A DNA stretch of 56,847 nt from Mycobacterium sp. AT1 (GTDB lineage Bacteria; Actinomycetota; Actinomycetes; Mycobacteriales; Mycobacteriaceae), in the NCBI RefSeq assembly GCF_002043095.1, contig NZ_MVOC01000082.1, positions 1-56,847 of the forward strand, given 5' to 3'. Below, piece by piece: positions 1 to 9,554 of this stretch. Both the position numbers and the translations under genes were made by a program. Numbering within the stretch: position 1 is the stretch's first letter; each line of letters starts with the position of its first letter. A model generated the notes under the pieces. It was not told where the DNA came from and made no database searches. It saw only the letters and a program-made list of their open reading frames with translations.

Positions 1-395
1 ATCCCGATCTGCATCCGAAGTCTGTTCCAATCTCTAGTTCCGCAGGTCTGCGCGAGACGCGGTGTCATTGGTGGCTGGTTCAACCCATTCAGCGCCGCTT
101 CGAACGGCGCCGCGCAAGGGTCGGTTGGTCTTTCGTCGGGTGTCTTGCTGCGTGACGGCAGCATGAGTGAACGGCCGCCTCTTCGTCGCAGTCTGCGGCG
201 GTCGTCACCTATGTCGTCAGTGCGGGGTGCCGTTCTTATCGGGGGCGCCGCCGATCCGCGCCAAGGTTCTCCTTCTGTCGAGGTGCCGCCGCGGCACCGT
301 CAGGTCAGGGGGTACTGGAAGTGACGTCAGAGATGTTCGATCCGAGGCCCGCGCGCGGAACTGTCGTCAAACCCGTTGATGCTCAGCCTCATCGG
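1..395. other. Stretch without a recognised gene
   Basis: No convincing coding region is visible. The only longer frame (167-379, +) is Arg/Cys-rich with no recognisable motif and looks like chance coding in GC-rich DNA. A short inverted repeat, GCGCCG-N7-CGGCGC, lies at 92-110. The segment is downstream of the leftward glutamate dehydrogenase gene and may hold its terminator, but I cannot define one. Confidence 0.5.
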
Positions 396-3300
396 CTACA
401 CCGCAGTCGCTGTCTCGGTGTGAACCGATGGGTGAGGTGAGCTGGCATCCGGGTGTATTCGACGAATGGTGATCAACGTCTTGAGCGTCTTGACGGCAAC
501 GGTAAGTTTGCCCAGATCAGGCTGCTCCTCGCCGACGAGTTCGGTCAGGGTTGACGCAGCGTGGTTGACGTCGGCCAGTCCACGCTTTTCCCATTCGTCG
601 ATGCGTTGCTCGATCGACAGGCCGGCGGTCGTTTGATCCAGGACTTGCTCCACCAGGCTCTCCTGCGTGTGGTGGATGTCGTCGCGGATTGCCGCTCTGG
701 CCATCATTTGCCACCGATCTTCGCGCGGCAGGGCTTCTGCGTGGGTGACGAGGGTCGAGAATCCCAATCGGTCGCCGAGCGAGAAGTACAACTTCGCAAT
801 GTCACGTGGTTCGACTGGTCTCGGATGATCGAGAATCGTGTTGACGATGGTCAAGATTGACTGGGCGCGTGGCATGACGGCCACGCGTTCGGCGATGTCC
901 TCGGGAACGCCGGACTCGGTGAGTCGTTGCTTTCGGGCCCGGAAGGCTGCGAGATCGTCGCCCTGCATCAGGGTGGGCAGTAACGCCAGAATGTTTTGGG
1001 CCATCAACCCCATGGTCGAGACAGCGACTCCTGCGTCGAGCAGCGGACCCCTGTTGTTGATCAGCCAGCGCGTTGAACGCTCTACCAACCCCCATACTTC
1101 AAGCCGCATTTCGGTCTGGAGTTCACTGCTGATGGTGTTGTCGAGGGCATTGATCTGATCGACGAAGGGGTCGATGTCAAAGATCGCCCGCGACGCGAAG
1201 TTTGCCTGCACCAATGCTTCCAGCGGTGCCCCCGTCTCTTCTGCGAGGCGATGACAGAACGTAATGCCCGCGCCGTCAACGAGTCTGTTGAGAATTTGTG
1301 TGGCGGTGATTTCCTTCCGCAGAGGATGCTGGTGAATCAGGTCGCCGTAGAGTTCTCGGACGGCTGGTGGAAAGTATTGCTCAGTAAACACGTCGAAGTA
1401 GCGGTTGCCAATGACGTTCGACGCCAGCAGATCTGACGTCAGCGCGATCTTCGTGTAGGCCAACAGCGTGGCCAATTCGGGCCCGGAAAGGCCCTCGCCG
1501 CGCCCCATTCGTTCGGTGACTTCCGCGGTCGAGGGAAGGAACTCCAGCTCACGATTCAACAGACCGCGCGACTCGAGTTCCCTCATCCAGTCTTCGTGCA
1601 CGTGCAGGAGAATTGCACTCTCGGCGATCGAATCTGCCAACGCCGCATTCTGGCTGTAGTTGTCGCGGATGACCAGGTTTGCGACGTCGTCTGTCATGGA
1701 CAGCAGTAGGGCGTCACGCTGACCGCGGGTGAGCCCGTTCTGATTGACGGCCGACGCGAGCAGTATCTTGATGTTGACCTCACGGTCGGAGGTGTTCACA
1801 CCCGCGGCGTTGTCGATGAAGTCGGTGTTGATTCTTCCGCCATGCCCTCCGCAGCCGAACCGCGCATACTCGATGCGCGCTCGTTGTGTTAGGCCGAGAT
1901 TTCCGCCCTCACCGATGATGTGGGCTTTAACGGCCCGTGCGACTACACGGATTCCGTCGTTGGCCTTGTCTCCCACCTCGGTGTCGGTCTCGGTGGACGC
2001 TCGGATGTACGTTCCGATGCCGCCGTTCCAGAGCAGGTCGACCTCGGCGAGCAAGATGGCGCGTATGACTTCGTCTGGCGTCATCGTGGTCGGTGCCGAA
2101 TCGGCAGGGATGGACAATGCACGGCACATTTCAGGGGTGAGCGGGATGCTCTTGGCTTTCCTGGAGAAAACTCCGCCGCCGGCGGACAGGATCGACGGGT
2201 CGTAGTCGGCCCACGTCGAGCCCGGTGTGTGGAAGAGACGACGCCGCTCCGATCGAGAATACTCTGGGTCGGGGTCCGGATCGATGAAGATGTGCCGGTG
2301 GTCGAAGGCGGCGACGAGTTTGGTGTGTCGAGACAGCAGCATGCCGTTTCCGAAGACGTCACCGGACATGTCCCCGATCCCGACGCAGGTGAAGTCCGTT
2401 GTCTGGCAATCGATCCCGCGCTCACGAAAGTGGCGTTGCACCGACTGCCATGCCCCCCGTGCGGTGATTCCCATCTTCTTGTGGTCGAAGCCGACCGAAC
2501 CGCCTGAGGCGAAGGCGTCGCCGAGCCAGAACTGGTAGTCAGCTGACACGTCGTTGGCGATGTCGGAGAACGACGCGGTTCCCTTGTCGGCGGCCACCAC
2601 GAGATACGGATCGGCCCCGTCGTGGCAGACGACGCCGTCTGGGTGACGGACAGCACCGTCCGTGGTGGAATTGTCGGTGATGTCCAACAGCGCAGCGACG
2701 AACAGTTTGTAGCACTCGGTTGCCTCGGCGACCGCCGCCGCAGGTGTGACCGCGTCGGGCAACTTCTTGCAGAAGAAGCCTCCCTTGGCGCCGACCGGAA
2801 CGATCAGGCTGTTCTTCACCATCTGGGCCTTGGCAAGGCCGAGGATCTCGGTTCGGAAGTCGTCGCGTCGGTCTGACCATCGCAGACCACCGCGAGCGAT
2901 CAGACCGAATCTCATGTGCACGCCCTCGACGCGAGGGGAATGCACGAAGACCTCGAACAACGGTCGGGGTGCGGGGGTGTCGGGAATTGCGGTGGGTCTG
3001 ACCTTGAGCGCCAGGCAGCGACTCGTTGCGCCCGATGTGGCCTTGTAGTGGTTGGTGCGGTCGGTCGCGTCGATCATCGTGGCGTACGAGCGCAGGATGC
3101 GGTCATGGTCGAGACTGTCGACGGCGTCGATGGCCTTCGAGACGGAGGCCATGGCCTCCGTGACGCGGGCGGCGCGCTGGCCGGTCGGGATGGTGGGATC
3201 GAATTTGGCTTCGAAGGCAGAGATCAGCATCCGGGCGACGTCGGCATTGCGGTTCAGTGTGTCCTCGATGGAGTCGGGTGCGAACGGCGACCCGATCTGC

Positions 3301-5348
3301 CGCATGTACTTGGCGTAGGCACGCAGTATCGATATTTGCCGCCATGACACGCCTGCCCGCAGCACCAGGCGATTGAAGCCATCGGCCTCCGACGAATCGT
3401 TGCGTACGGCGACGATGGCCGCTTCGAGCAGTCGCAGGCTACTGGGGTCGACCGAGGCGGACACGCGCAGCGTGAAGTCGTAGACGAACGCTGCCGGGTT
3501 CAGCCCCAACAGCTCATAGGCTCGCTCCTCGGTGACGTCGAGCCCGAAACTGGCCAGCACCGGCAATATGTCGCTCAGTTCCACGGGGCTTCCCAGCGTG
3601 TAGATCTTCAGACGTGCCTCTTGTGCCCGTTCGGCGTGCTGGGTCAGGTGCAAGCTCCACGGTTGGTCGGTAGGCGTGAGGTTCTCGATGCGACGGAGGT
3701 CGCGTGCTGCGGTGGTGGCCGTGTTCTCGGCCTGATAGGCAGGCGGGAACACAGCGGCGAACTTCCGTGCGTGGCCGGCGCCAACCGTCTCGCCGAACTC
3801 TGCGCGGGCGGCGCGCACGAATTCGTCTTGCCAGGACTGCGCTGCGTGGCTGACGAGGTCTTCCAGCTCGTCGGCGTCGATGTCGTCTTGGTTCTTGAGA
3901 GGGCTGTCGGGCCCCGGGCGTAGGACGAACCGGACCTGGGCGGTCCGTTGCTCCCCCAGTCGTGCGGTGAACTCGACCGAAGAACCGCCCAGGCGGGCGA
4001 TGAGCACGTCGCTAATGCGTTCGCGCACCGCGGTGTTGTAGTGGTCGCGCGGCATATACAGGATGCAAGTGAGAAACCGTCCGTATGGATCGCGGCGGAG
4101 GAACAGCCGCGGCCTGTGCCAGCTCGACGTTGCGACCATTGTTTCGGCGATGGGCAGGAGATCGGTGACCGCTGCTTGGAACAACTCGTCGCGTGGGTAG
4201 GACTGGAGAATGTCGATGATGGTCGCCGCGTTGTCGCTGTCCGCGGTGAAGCCACACCCATGCAGAACGGCGGTCGCGGTGTGGCGAATGACGGGGATCC
4301 GGAACACCGACTCGCTGTACGCCGAGGATGCGTACAGACCGAGGAAGCGGTGTTCTCCGATGATCTCCCCAGTGGCCGGATCGAAGCGTTTGACGCCGAC
4401 GTAGTCCAAGTATTCGGGCCGATGCACGGTCGACTTCGAGTTCGATTTGGTCAACACGAGCAGTCTTCGATCACGCGCTTGCTCACCAACGGCTTTAGGA
4501 AGGGGTCGCCGCTTCTTCCGTTCCGTCGCCGGCCGCAGAATTCCCAGCCCGACACCCTCCACAGGTTGGAGCAGTTCGCCCGTCGGCGTCGAGGTCAGGT
4601 CGTACTGGCGGTACCCGAGGAAGGTGAAGTTGCCATCGGCGAGCCAAGCCAGAAGTTCTCGTGCCTCGGCAATCTCGGTGTCAGAAATGCCAGGTGCGGT
4701 GCGGCTAGTGAGCTGGTCGGCGATGTCACAAGCCTTGTCCAGCATCTGCTTCTGATCTGTGGCGGTCTTGCGAACATCGGCGATGACCCGTCGCATCGAG
4801 AGTTCGATGGTCTTCAGCTGGTGCGGGTCGGTCTCGCGTTCGACTTCAATTTGGATCCACGCTTCGCGGCACACGGCGCTGTCGGGAGCGTCGGCGTCGA
4901 CGACCTGGTTTGAGATGCCTCTCATCGTCCAGGTCGTCTTGTCACGCACTACCGAAATCTGAGGGTGAAGAGCCACGTGCACACCGCGCTGTTGGGCAGT
5001 GAGTTCCATGACCAGCGAATCGAACAGCATCGGAATGTCGTCGGTGACGATGGTGATCATCGTGTTGCCGCCCTGCGGGAGCGGTGGATCGTCGTGAGCT
5101 GACGGTGTCGCCACGTCCACCGCGTCGGTGCCCACGGGGCGCGTGGCGGCAAGTCGGATGTGATTTGCCGCCGTCCGGTACAGCTCTTCGGGGGTGCGGT
5201 GGGCGAGATCGGCACCGGGGACCAGTTCGTAGAACGACGCGACGGCACTAGCGGCTGTCGACTCCGACACGGTGTCGAGGTTCAACGGCCACCCCGCGGC
5301 GACGACGTTCTGCACTAGCTCCCGGTTGGCGCTGGAGAATTCGCGCAC
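396..5348 (-). CDS. gdh: NAD-specific glutamate dehydrogenase, large (180-kDa class)
   Basis: This 1650-residue protein belongs to the large NAD-dependent glutamate dehydrogenase class, which deaminates glutamate to 2-oxoglutarate and ammonia in the cytosol. Family members are about 1600 residues with a long N-terminal ACT-like regulatory part, a central dehydrogenase core and a C-terminal helical part. The core is visible around residues 815-860, where RGGLRWSDRRDDFRTE is followed by KAQMVKNSLIVPVGAKGGF, the substrate-binding stretch with its lysines. A nucleotide-binding core follows (VGIGDMSGDVFGNGML). The GTG start is preceded by AAAGGAA on the minus strand. The gene is monocistronic, and a hairpin separates it from the leftward transporter operon upstream. 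The frame is intact over its full length, which argues that frameshifts elsewhere in the window are not general sequencing noise. In mycobacteria this enzyme is controlled by GarA downstream of PknG; nothing local shows that. Confidence 0.95.
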   Translation of the reverse strand: MREFSSANRELVQNVVAAGWPLNLDTVSESTAASAVASFYELVPGADLAHRTPEELYRTAANHIRLAATRPVGTDAVDVATPSAHDDPPLPQGGNTMITIVTDDIPMLFDSLVMELTAQQRGVHVALHPQISVVRDKTTWTMRGISNQVVDADAPDSAVCREAWIQIEVERETDPHQLKTIELSMRRVIADVRKTATDQKQMLDKACDIADQLTSRTAPGISDTEIAEARELLAWLADGNFTFLGYRQYDLTSTPTGELLQPVEGVGLGILRPATERKKRRPLPKAVGEQARDRRLLVLTKSNSKSTVHRPEYLDYVGVKRFDPATGEIIGEHRFLGLYASSAYSESVFRIPVIRHTATAVLHGCGFTADSDNAATIIDILQSYPRDELFQAAVTDLLPIAETMVATSSWHRPRLFLRRDPYGRFLTCILYMPRDHYNTAVRERISDVLIARLGGSSVEFTARLGEQRTAQVRFVLRPGPDSPLKNQDDIDADELEDLVSHAAQSWQDEFVRAARAEFGETVGAGHARKFAAVFPPAYQAENTATTAARDLRRIENLTPTDQPWSLHLTQHAERAQEARLKIYTLGSPVELSDILPVLASFGLDVTEERAYELLGLNPAAFVYDFTLRVSASVDPSSLRLLEAAIVAVRNDSSEADGFNRLVLRAGVSWRQISILRAYAKYMRQIGSPFAPDSIEDTLNRNADVARMLISAFEAKFDPTIPTGQRAARVTEAMASVSKAIDAVDSLDHDRILRSYATMIDATDRTNHYKATSGATSRCLALKVRPTAIPDTPAPRPLFEVFVHSPRVEGVHMRFGLIARGGLRWSDRRDDFRTEILGLAKAQMVKNSLIVPVGAKGGFFCKKLPDAVTPAAAVAEATECYKLFVAALLDITDNSTTDGAVRHPDGVVCHDGADPYLVVAADKGTASFSDIANDVSADYQFWLGDAFASGGSVGFDHKKMGITARGAWQSVQRHFRERGIDCQTTDFTCVGIGDMSGDVFGNGMLLSRHTKLVAAFDHRHIFIDPDPDPEYSRSERRRLFHTPGSTWADYDPSILSAGGGVFSRKAKSIPLTPEMCRALSIPADSAPTTMTPDEVIRAILLAEVDLLWNGGIGTYIRASTETDTEVGDKANDGIRVVARAVKAHIIGEGGNLGLTQRARIEYARFGCGGHGGRINTDFIDNAAGVNTSDREVNIKILLASAVNQNGLTRGQRDALLLSMTDDVANLVIRDNYSQNAALADSIAESAILLHVHEDWMRELESRGLLNRELEFLPSTAEVTERMGRGEGLSGPELATLLAYTKIALTSDLLASNVIGNRYFDVFTEQYFPPAVRELYGDLIHQHPLRKEITATQILNRLVDGAGITFCHRLAEETGAPLEALVQANFASRAIFDIDPFVDQINALDNTISSELQTEMRLEVWGLVERSTRWLINNRGPLLDAGVAVSTMGLMAQNILALLPTLMQGDDLAAFRARKQRLTESGVPEDIAERVAVMPRAQSILTIVNTILDHPRPVEPRDIAKLYFSLGDRLGFSTLVTHAEALPREDRWQMMARAAIRDDIHHTQESLVEQVLDQTTAGLSIEQRIDEWEKRGLADVNHAASTLTELVGEEQPDLGKLTVAVKTLKTLITIRRIHPDASSPHPSVHTETATAV

Positions 5349-5382
5349 GACATTCCTTTTCTCGCGACGTCATTTCGGGCTT

Positions 5383-5415
5383 GCCTGCGACCGCCCGTGA
5401 AGGGCGATCGCAGGC
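5383..5415 (-). terminator. Hairpin between the transporter operon and gdh
   Basis: The arms GCCTGCGACCGCCC and GGGCGATCGCAGGC form a 14-bp stem with one mismatch around a 5-base loop (GTGAA). It lies just downstream of the MFS transporter stop (5468) and upstream of the gdh start (5348), both leftward, so it would end transporter-operon transcription. There is no U-tract, which is common for mycobacterial terminators. Confidence 0.6.
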
Positions 5416-5467
5416 TGCCCCTGAGATTCCTATGGGCGTGTGGCCGGCAACGGGTGTTGAGCGACCT

Positions 5468-6853
5468 CTAGGCGGATGCGGCGCGCAGACGCCATGACGG
5501 AAGCAGCAGCAGACCCGTCAGCAGGGCTAGCACGGCGAACGAGTAGAACAGCACCTCCGGCCCGAAGAAGCCCGGGATCAGACCGCCGAGAACTGCTCCG
5601 ATGGAACCCGAGCCGTTGACGAACCCGACGGCTGCTCCCGCGTGGTCTTTGGTCCCGAAATCGACTGCGGCCGTGCCCGATATGACCGAGTCGGCGGCAT
5701 ACATCGACATCCCGATGACGCCGAGGATGACCGCAATCGTTGCGACGTTGCCGGTCGAGGTCAGCGGGATGAAGACCGCGGCGGCAATGGTCAACACGAC
5801 CATGCTGATGACCGTTGCGGGAATACGCCGCGACTGGAACAGCCGATCGGAGGCCCAGCCAATGATGATCGGTCCCAACACGCCGCCGACACCGAAGGCC
5901 ACCGGGACGATGACGGCTTCCAGGTTGCTCACCTGGGGTGCTCGTTTAAGGACGATGATCGGACCCCACAGCAGGATCGCGTACCGGGCTGGCTTCAAAC
6001 AGAAATACGCCAGCCCCAGACGCAGGATCATCTTGTCGCGGGCGGCCACCATGAAGGAGTCACGGATGCCGCGAAACACGCCGACATTCTCGGGCTCGTC
6101 GGCGATGATCGACTCATCGGGTCCGTCGACCACCTTGACCGACCCCTCGACCGGGGTAGCGGACGTGCCCTTGCGCTCAGCTACCCACTCGTCGAGGTCC
6201 ACGTCCCCCAGTCCCACGGACTTGGGTGAATCCCGTTGTGCGATAAACGTGATGACGAGGACGACGGCGACGACGATGGCGGTGGCGGTGGAGAAGAATG
6301 CAGCTCGCCAGGTGTGGAAGACGCTGTAGGACCACCACCCTGCGAAGGGGCCCGCCAACAGTCCGCCCAGCGCGTAATTCGTCGTCCACCATCCGAACAC
6401 CCGGCCGCGTTCGCTGACCGCGAAGAAGGCCGACAGGTTCTTCGACAGCGGAGCCCAGCCCGAGGATTGCGCGAGGCCTTGGGCGATCATCAACGCCGCG
6501 AACCCGATAATGGCCGTCGTCACGCCCATCAGAGCGGCGGCAACCGCGGACACCGCCAGACCGGTCAGCAAAACCCGGCGAGGGCCGAACCGATCGGCGA
6601 GGGTTCCCCACACGAATTGTCCGACGGCATAGGCGGTCAAGTACGTGGCGTCGAGGACTCCCATCACCGGCTCAGTCATGGCCGTCATCGACGGGTCCCC
6701 GAGGATACCCACCTTTGCAGCCGAAAATGCCTGTCGGGTAAAGTAGAAGGCGAAGTAGACGATCCACGTCGCGGCGAAGATCTGTATGCGCCAGCGCCGA
6801 AGCTGGTCGACGGTCTTGGTGTGTGCTTTTTGGGGGTCCGACGTCAGGGCCAT
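5468..6853 (-). CDS. MFS transporter, organophosphate:phosphate antiporter (OPA/GlpT-like) type
   Basis: A polytopic carrier of about 461 residues with roughly 12 hydrophobic segments and a long soluble central loop (KSVGLGDVDLDEW... to ENVGVFRGIRDS). The N-terminal YFAFYFTRQAFSAAK segment and the GTLADRFGPRR loop resemble GlpT/UhpT-type carriers, which exchange phosphorylated or phosphonate compounds for phosphate; the substrate is inferred only. The ATG at 6853 is chosen because GGAAG stands about 8 bases upstream. An upstream in-frame start (7024) would add 57 residues without transporter character and overlap the acyltransferase gene. It is the last gene of a leftward operon after the HD oxygenase and the Pta-like gene, so it is the likely importer for that pathway. 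A hairpin follows at 5383-5415. Confidence 0.8.
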   Translation of the reverse strand: MALTSDPQKAHTKTVDQLRRWRIQIFAATWIVYFAFYFTRQAFSAAKVGILGDPSMTAMTEPVMGVLDATYLTAYAVGQFVWGTLADRFGPRRVLLTGLAVSAVAAALMGVTTAIIGFAALMIAQGLAQSSGWAPLSKNLSAFFAVSERGRVFGWWTTNYALGGLLAGPFAGWWSYSVFHTWRAAFFSTATAIVVAVVLVITFIAQRDSPKSVGLGDVDLDEWVAERKGTSATPVEGSVKVVDGPDESIIADEPENVGVFRGIRDSFMVAARDKMILRLGLAYFCLKPARYAILLWGPIIVLKRAPQVSNLEAVIVPVAFGVGGVLGPIIIGWASDRLFQSRRIPATVISMVVLTIAAAVFIPLTSTGNVATIAVILGVIGMSMYAADSVISGTAAVDFGTKDHAGAAVGFVNGSGSIGAVLGGLIPGFFGPEVLFYSFAVLALLTGLLLLPSWRLRAASA

Positions 6854-6935
6854 GAGTTCTTCCGTTCCGAAAAGTGTTGGACAACAGCTGTGTTCAGGCT
6901 TGGATCTCGTTATCAGATGGTCAAACGTGCGAGGT

Positions 6936-7856
6936 TCACGTGCGTCGCCCGACGTACTGGGACCAGGCGAAGTACTTTCTTCCCAGGCCGCAGGACGCCA
7001 TTTGGGATCGTCGAGAGTCGCCACGCGAGGGCAGCACGATCGGGTAGCTGCCGCCCACGACTAGTCCGGCGACGACGGTCTCTGGTAGCCGCGCCGCCAT
7101 TTTGACGATCCCGTTGGCAGATTCGATGTTGGGGCACACCAACAGATCCGCATCGCCGGCCACGGGTGAGTCGATTCCCTTGACGCGAGCGGCGTCTCGC
7201 GAGAGCGCAACGTCGAGGGCAACCGGACCCAAAGCCTGCGCCCGCGTTTGAATCCGCTCGGCGACCTCGGCCGCCTCGACTGATGACGGCATGGACGAGT
7301 TGACGGACTCGGCCGCCGAGAGAACGGCGACTTTCGGTCGGTGAATGCCCAGCGATTCCAACAGATCGATCGCGTTGTTGGCGATCACCTCCTTCAGTGC
7401 GACCGAGGGTGAGACGTTGAGCGCCCCGTCGGTGACGCACAACGGCTTGTGATACCCCACGCTGGGCATCTCGATGGTGAAGACGTGGCTCAGCCGACCC
7501 CCCTCTTTGGAGGCGCCGCCGCTGCGCAGCACAGCGCGCATCAAGACGTCGGTCTTGATGTTGCCCTTGATCATGAGACCGACGTCGCCCGCTGCGGCGA
7601 GGGAGGCCGCCAAGTCCGCAGCAGCCTCATCGCTGTCTACGTCGTGAAACACCCAGTCGGGCAACGCGATCTCAAGATCCGCTGCCAGATCCTGAACGCG
7701 CCGCCGGTCGCCGATGATGACAGGTGTTATCAGACCGGCCATGCAGGCACCGTGCACGGCATGTAGAGAGGCGGCGCTCAGGGGTTGCACGACCGCCGCC
7801 GGAACCGGGTCGAGGTCGACCGGCGGCGGTTCGTGCAGCAGCGTTTGCTCCATCAT
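6936..7856 (-). CDS. Phosphate acetyl/butyryltransferase-like protein
   Basis: A 306-residue protein of the Pta/Ptb family, which interconverts acyl-phosphate plus CoA and acyl-CoA plus phosphate. Family hallmarks are visible: a mid-protein AGDVGLMIKGNIKTDVLMRA segment, the SHVF segment, the KVAVLSAAESVN stretch, and a C-terminal segment with PIVLPSRGDS followed by MASCGL, the usual acyl-phosphate site. Length matches short single-domain Pta/Ptb proteins. It begins 7 bases after the stop of the HD oxygenase gene, so the two are co-transcribed. In this setting it probably salvages an acyl-phosphate made by the pathway, analogous to Pta downstream of sulfoacetaldehyde acetyltransferase in taurine catabolism (analogy, not shown). 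The last dozen residues are unlike the family and may be a variable tail. Confidence 0.8.
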   Translation of the reverse strand: MMEQTLLHEPPPVDLDPVPAAVVQPLSAASLHAVHGACMAGLITPVIIGDRRRVQDLAADLEIALPDWVFHDVDSDEAAADLAASLAAAGDVGLMIKGNIKTDVLMRAVLRSGGASKEGGRLSHVFTIEMPSVGYHKPLCVTDGALNVSPSVALKEVIANNAIDLLESLGIHRPKVAVLSAAESVNSSMPSSVEAAEVAERIQTRAQALGPVALDVALSRDAARVKGIDSPVAGDADLLVCPNIESANGIVKMAARLPETVVAGLVVGGSYPIVLPSRGDSRRSQMASCGLGRKYFAWSQYVGRRT

Positions 7857-7863
7857 GGGCGCG

Positions 7864-8427
7864 TCAGGATTGCTGCGCCGGGATGGACGTGGACCACACC
7901 CGGTGCAGAACGTCCTCGTAGGAGGACAAATCGTCGGTGATCGCCGTCCGGTCCTTGGCGCCGTCGTCCCAAATCCGCAGCTGCGCAGCGTCCTTGTGGA
8001 ACGGGTGGGCTTGGAATTCGGTGACTTCTGCGGGTGTCATCGGGCCGCCCTGCCGTGCGAGCGAACGGACCGAGGCTGGGCTGAGATTGTCGCCATAGGC
8101 CGGATGCGTGGCTACCAGGTAGCGCTTGGCGGGCACGTGCTGGCCGACCAGGTAGGCGGCGCGCTCTGAGATGTGTTCGGCACAGAACAGGGAGCCGATG
8201 TACTCGTGGACGCCTTCCCCGTAGTAGTCCAGGACCGCGGGCGCGCGGCCGATGTCGTGCAGCAGCGCGGCGGCGACCACGACGTCGTCGCTGCCGGCGT
8301 CACGCGCCTGCTGGGCAGTCTGCAGAGCGTGCTGCAACTGATTCACTGCCTCGTCTTCATAGGGACTCTGCGCAGCAAGACGCAATATGCCAAGGGTGTC
8401 TGCAACAGAAAAGTGTGGGCTGGACAA
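7864..8427 (-). CDS. PhnZ-type HD-domain oxygenase of phosphonate catabolism
   Basis: A 187-residue HD-domain protein of the phosphonate-operon HD family (the group containing PhnZ, a mixed-valence di-iron oxygenase that splits the C-P bond of 1-hydroxyphosphonates to release phosphate). The metal-binding HD motif is LLHDIGRA near residues 55-62. The family signature follows: HVPAKRYL, then NLSPASVRSLARQGGPM, then LRIWDDGAK near the C-terminus. The start is TTG at 8427 with AAAGG 9 bases upstream; no in-frame ATG fits. It is the first gene of the leftward arm and sits directly behind a palindromic operator (8476-8491) and a hairpin (8451-8474). Its presence points to oxidative phosphonate cleavage rather than C-P lyase. 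The substrate cannot be read from sequence. Confidence 0.85.
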   Translation of the reverse strand: MSSPHFSVADTLGILRLAAQSPYEDEAVNQLQHALQTAQQARDAGSDDVVVAAALLHDIGRAPAVLDYYGEGVHEYIGSLFCAEHISERAAYLVGQHVPAKRYLVATHPAYGDNLSPASVRSLARQGGPMTPAEVTEFQAHPFHKDAAQLRIWDDGAKDRTAITDDLSSYEDVLHRVWSTSIPAQQS

Positions 8428-8450
8428 CGCATCGGGCCTTTCGTGAAGTG

Positions 8451-8474
8451 GGACACGGTCACTTAACCGTGTCC
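8451..8474. promoter_or_regulatory. Inverted repeat in the leader of the HD-oxygenase operon
   Basis: GGACACGGT-N6-ACCGTGTCC is a perfect 9-bp inverted repeat immediately next to the 8476-8491 palindrome. On the minus strand it covers the likely -10 region (TTAAGT, 17 bases after TTGACT). It could be a second operator or an mRNA 5' hairpin. Confidence 0.5.
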
Positions 8475-8475
8475 A

Positions 8476-8491
8476 ACTTGACTAGTCAAGT
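8476..8491. promoter_or_regulatory. Putative GntR operator, copy 1
   Basis: ACTTGACTAGTCAAGT is a perfect 16-bp palindrome upstream of the leftward HD-oxygenase operon. Its 14-bp core CTTGACTAGTCAAG recurs before the rightward operon (9800-9813). Each half contains TTGACT, a good -35 element, so a bound repressor would block RNA polymerase. The neighbouring GntR regulator is the obvious ligand (inference). Confidence 0.75.
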
Positions 8492-8759
8492 GGAATCGAG
8501 CCACGGCGATCGTACGGCCCTTCGGTCGATGGCGCGCGTCGAGCGCCGCGATGACGTTCGGTAGGTCACCTCGCCAGCGGTTTGACCCGCTCGGGTCGGG
8601 CTTCATCCGCTGGGGAGATGTCTCATCGGCACGGCCGCCGACAGCTGCCGCGTCCCGACCACGCGCCGGTTTCGCGCGTTCAGGGCCGCACCTTCAAGCG
8701 GGTTGTGTGCCGTACAGTCCTGGTTTAGGCGTCCTAGAGGGCGAGGCGAGGCTCTACGG

Positions 8760-9554
8760 ATGCGCACCTCCGTGGCAGCGGATCGGCCGCGGGCGTTCAT
8801 GGGCAAGTGGAAGATTGGGGATGAGGTGGCCGACGACGGCAAGCCGCGCTACCAGACGATTGCGAATCTGCTCGAGCAGGAGTTGGCGCTGTTGGAGCCA
8901 GGCTCACTGGTCGCCTCAGAGCATGAACTTGCCAAGCGGTTCGGCATGAACCGACTCACGGCCAAGGCAGCCTTGGAGGAGCTGGAACGTCGCTACCTCG
9001 TGCGACGAAGCAAGGGCAAAGGGACCTACGTCGCTCGGCGTCTCCCCTACGTGGTGAGTCCAGGGTCCTCTGCCAGCTGGAGCGCAAGTGTGCGAACCGC
9101 CGGCGCAACGCCCAGTATCGCCACCGTCTCCTTGACCGAACGTCCTGCCTCGCAGAGCATTGCCGAACGCTTGAAGATCACCAAAGGTCAACGGGTCTTC
9201 ATCCTGGTGCGAAGGAGATTCGTCGACGGCCTCATCGCGGGCTGCACCACCAGCTACCTGCCCGGTGACGTGCTGCCTCGGTTTCGTTCGCGCCTGTCAG
9301 ACGACGCCTCACTGCATGACGTACTCGCAGAACATTACGGCATCGAACCGGTCCGGACCTGGGCAAAGGTTGAGCTGAGGCCCGCCCCGGCCGACGTCGC
9401 AGTCCACCTCGAACTGCGCGGAGCGCCCATGGTCCATCGGCTATCCGCCCTCCTGGAGGAACCCCGCGCTCATGGACGGGTCATCGAGTTCGGCGAGACG
9501 TGGTTACGCCCCGACGCAGTCGACCTCATCATCGAGATGAAACGCGCTGACTGA
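8760..9554 (+). CDS. GntR-family regulator with UTRA domain (PhnF-like subgroup)
   Basis: A 264-residue two-domain repressor. The N-terminal winged helix-turn-helix spans about residues 29-92 (PRYQTIANLLEQEL, VASEHELAKRFGMNRLTAKAALEELE, KGKGTYVA). The C-terminal UTRA effector domain follows (RPASQSIAERL, FILVRRRFVDGL, TTSYLPGDVLP, ELRPAPADVAVHLEL, IEFGETWLRPDAVDLIIEM). HutC/PhnF-type regulators bind palindromes and are released by a pathway metabolite. Possible starts are ATG 8760, ATG 8799 and GTG 8703; 8760 was chosen for the purine-rich GAGGCGAGG upstream. It lies between two copies of the same palindrome, one facing each catabolic arm, so it most likely represses both. No copy of the palindrome precedes the regulator itself, so autoregulation is not evident. 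Confidence 0.85.
   Translation: MRTSVAADRPRAFMGKWKIGDEVADDGKPRYQTIANLLEQELALLEPGSLVASEHELAKRFGMNRLTAKAALEELERRYLVRRSKGKGTYVARRLPYVVSPGSSASWSASVRTAGATPSIATVSLTERPASQSIAERLKITKGQRVFILVRRRFVDGLIAGCTTSYLPGDVLPRFRSRLSDDASLHDVLAEHYGIEPVRTWAKVELRPAPADVAVHLELRGAPMVHRLSALLEEPRAHGRVIEFGETWLRPDAVDLIIEMKRAD

Noticed and set aside
3948..4913. Long plus-strand frame inside gdh
   Set aside because: Antisense to conserved glutamate dehydrogenase sequence; typical GC-rich shadow.
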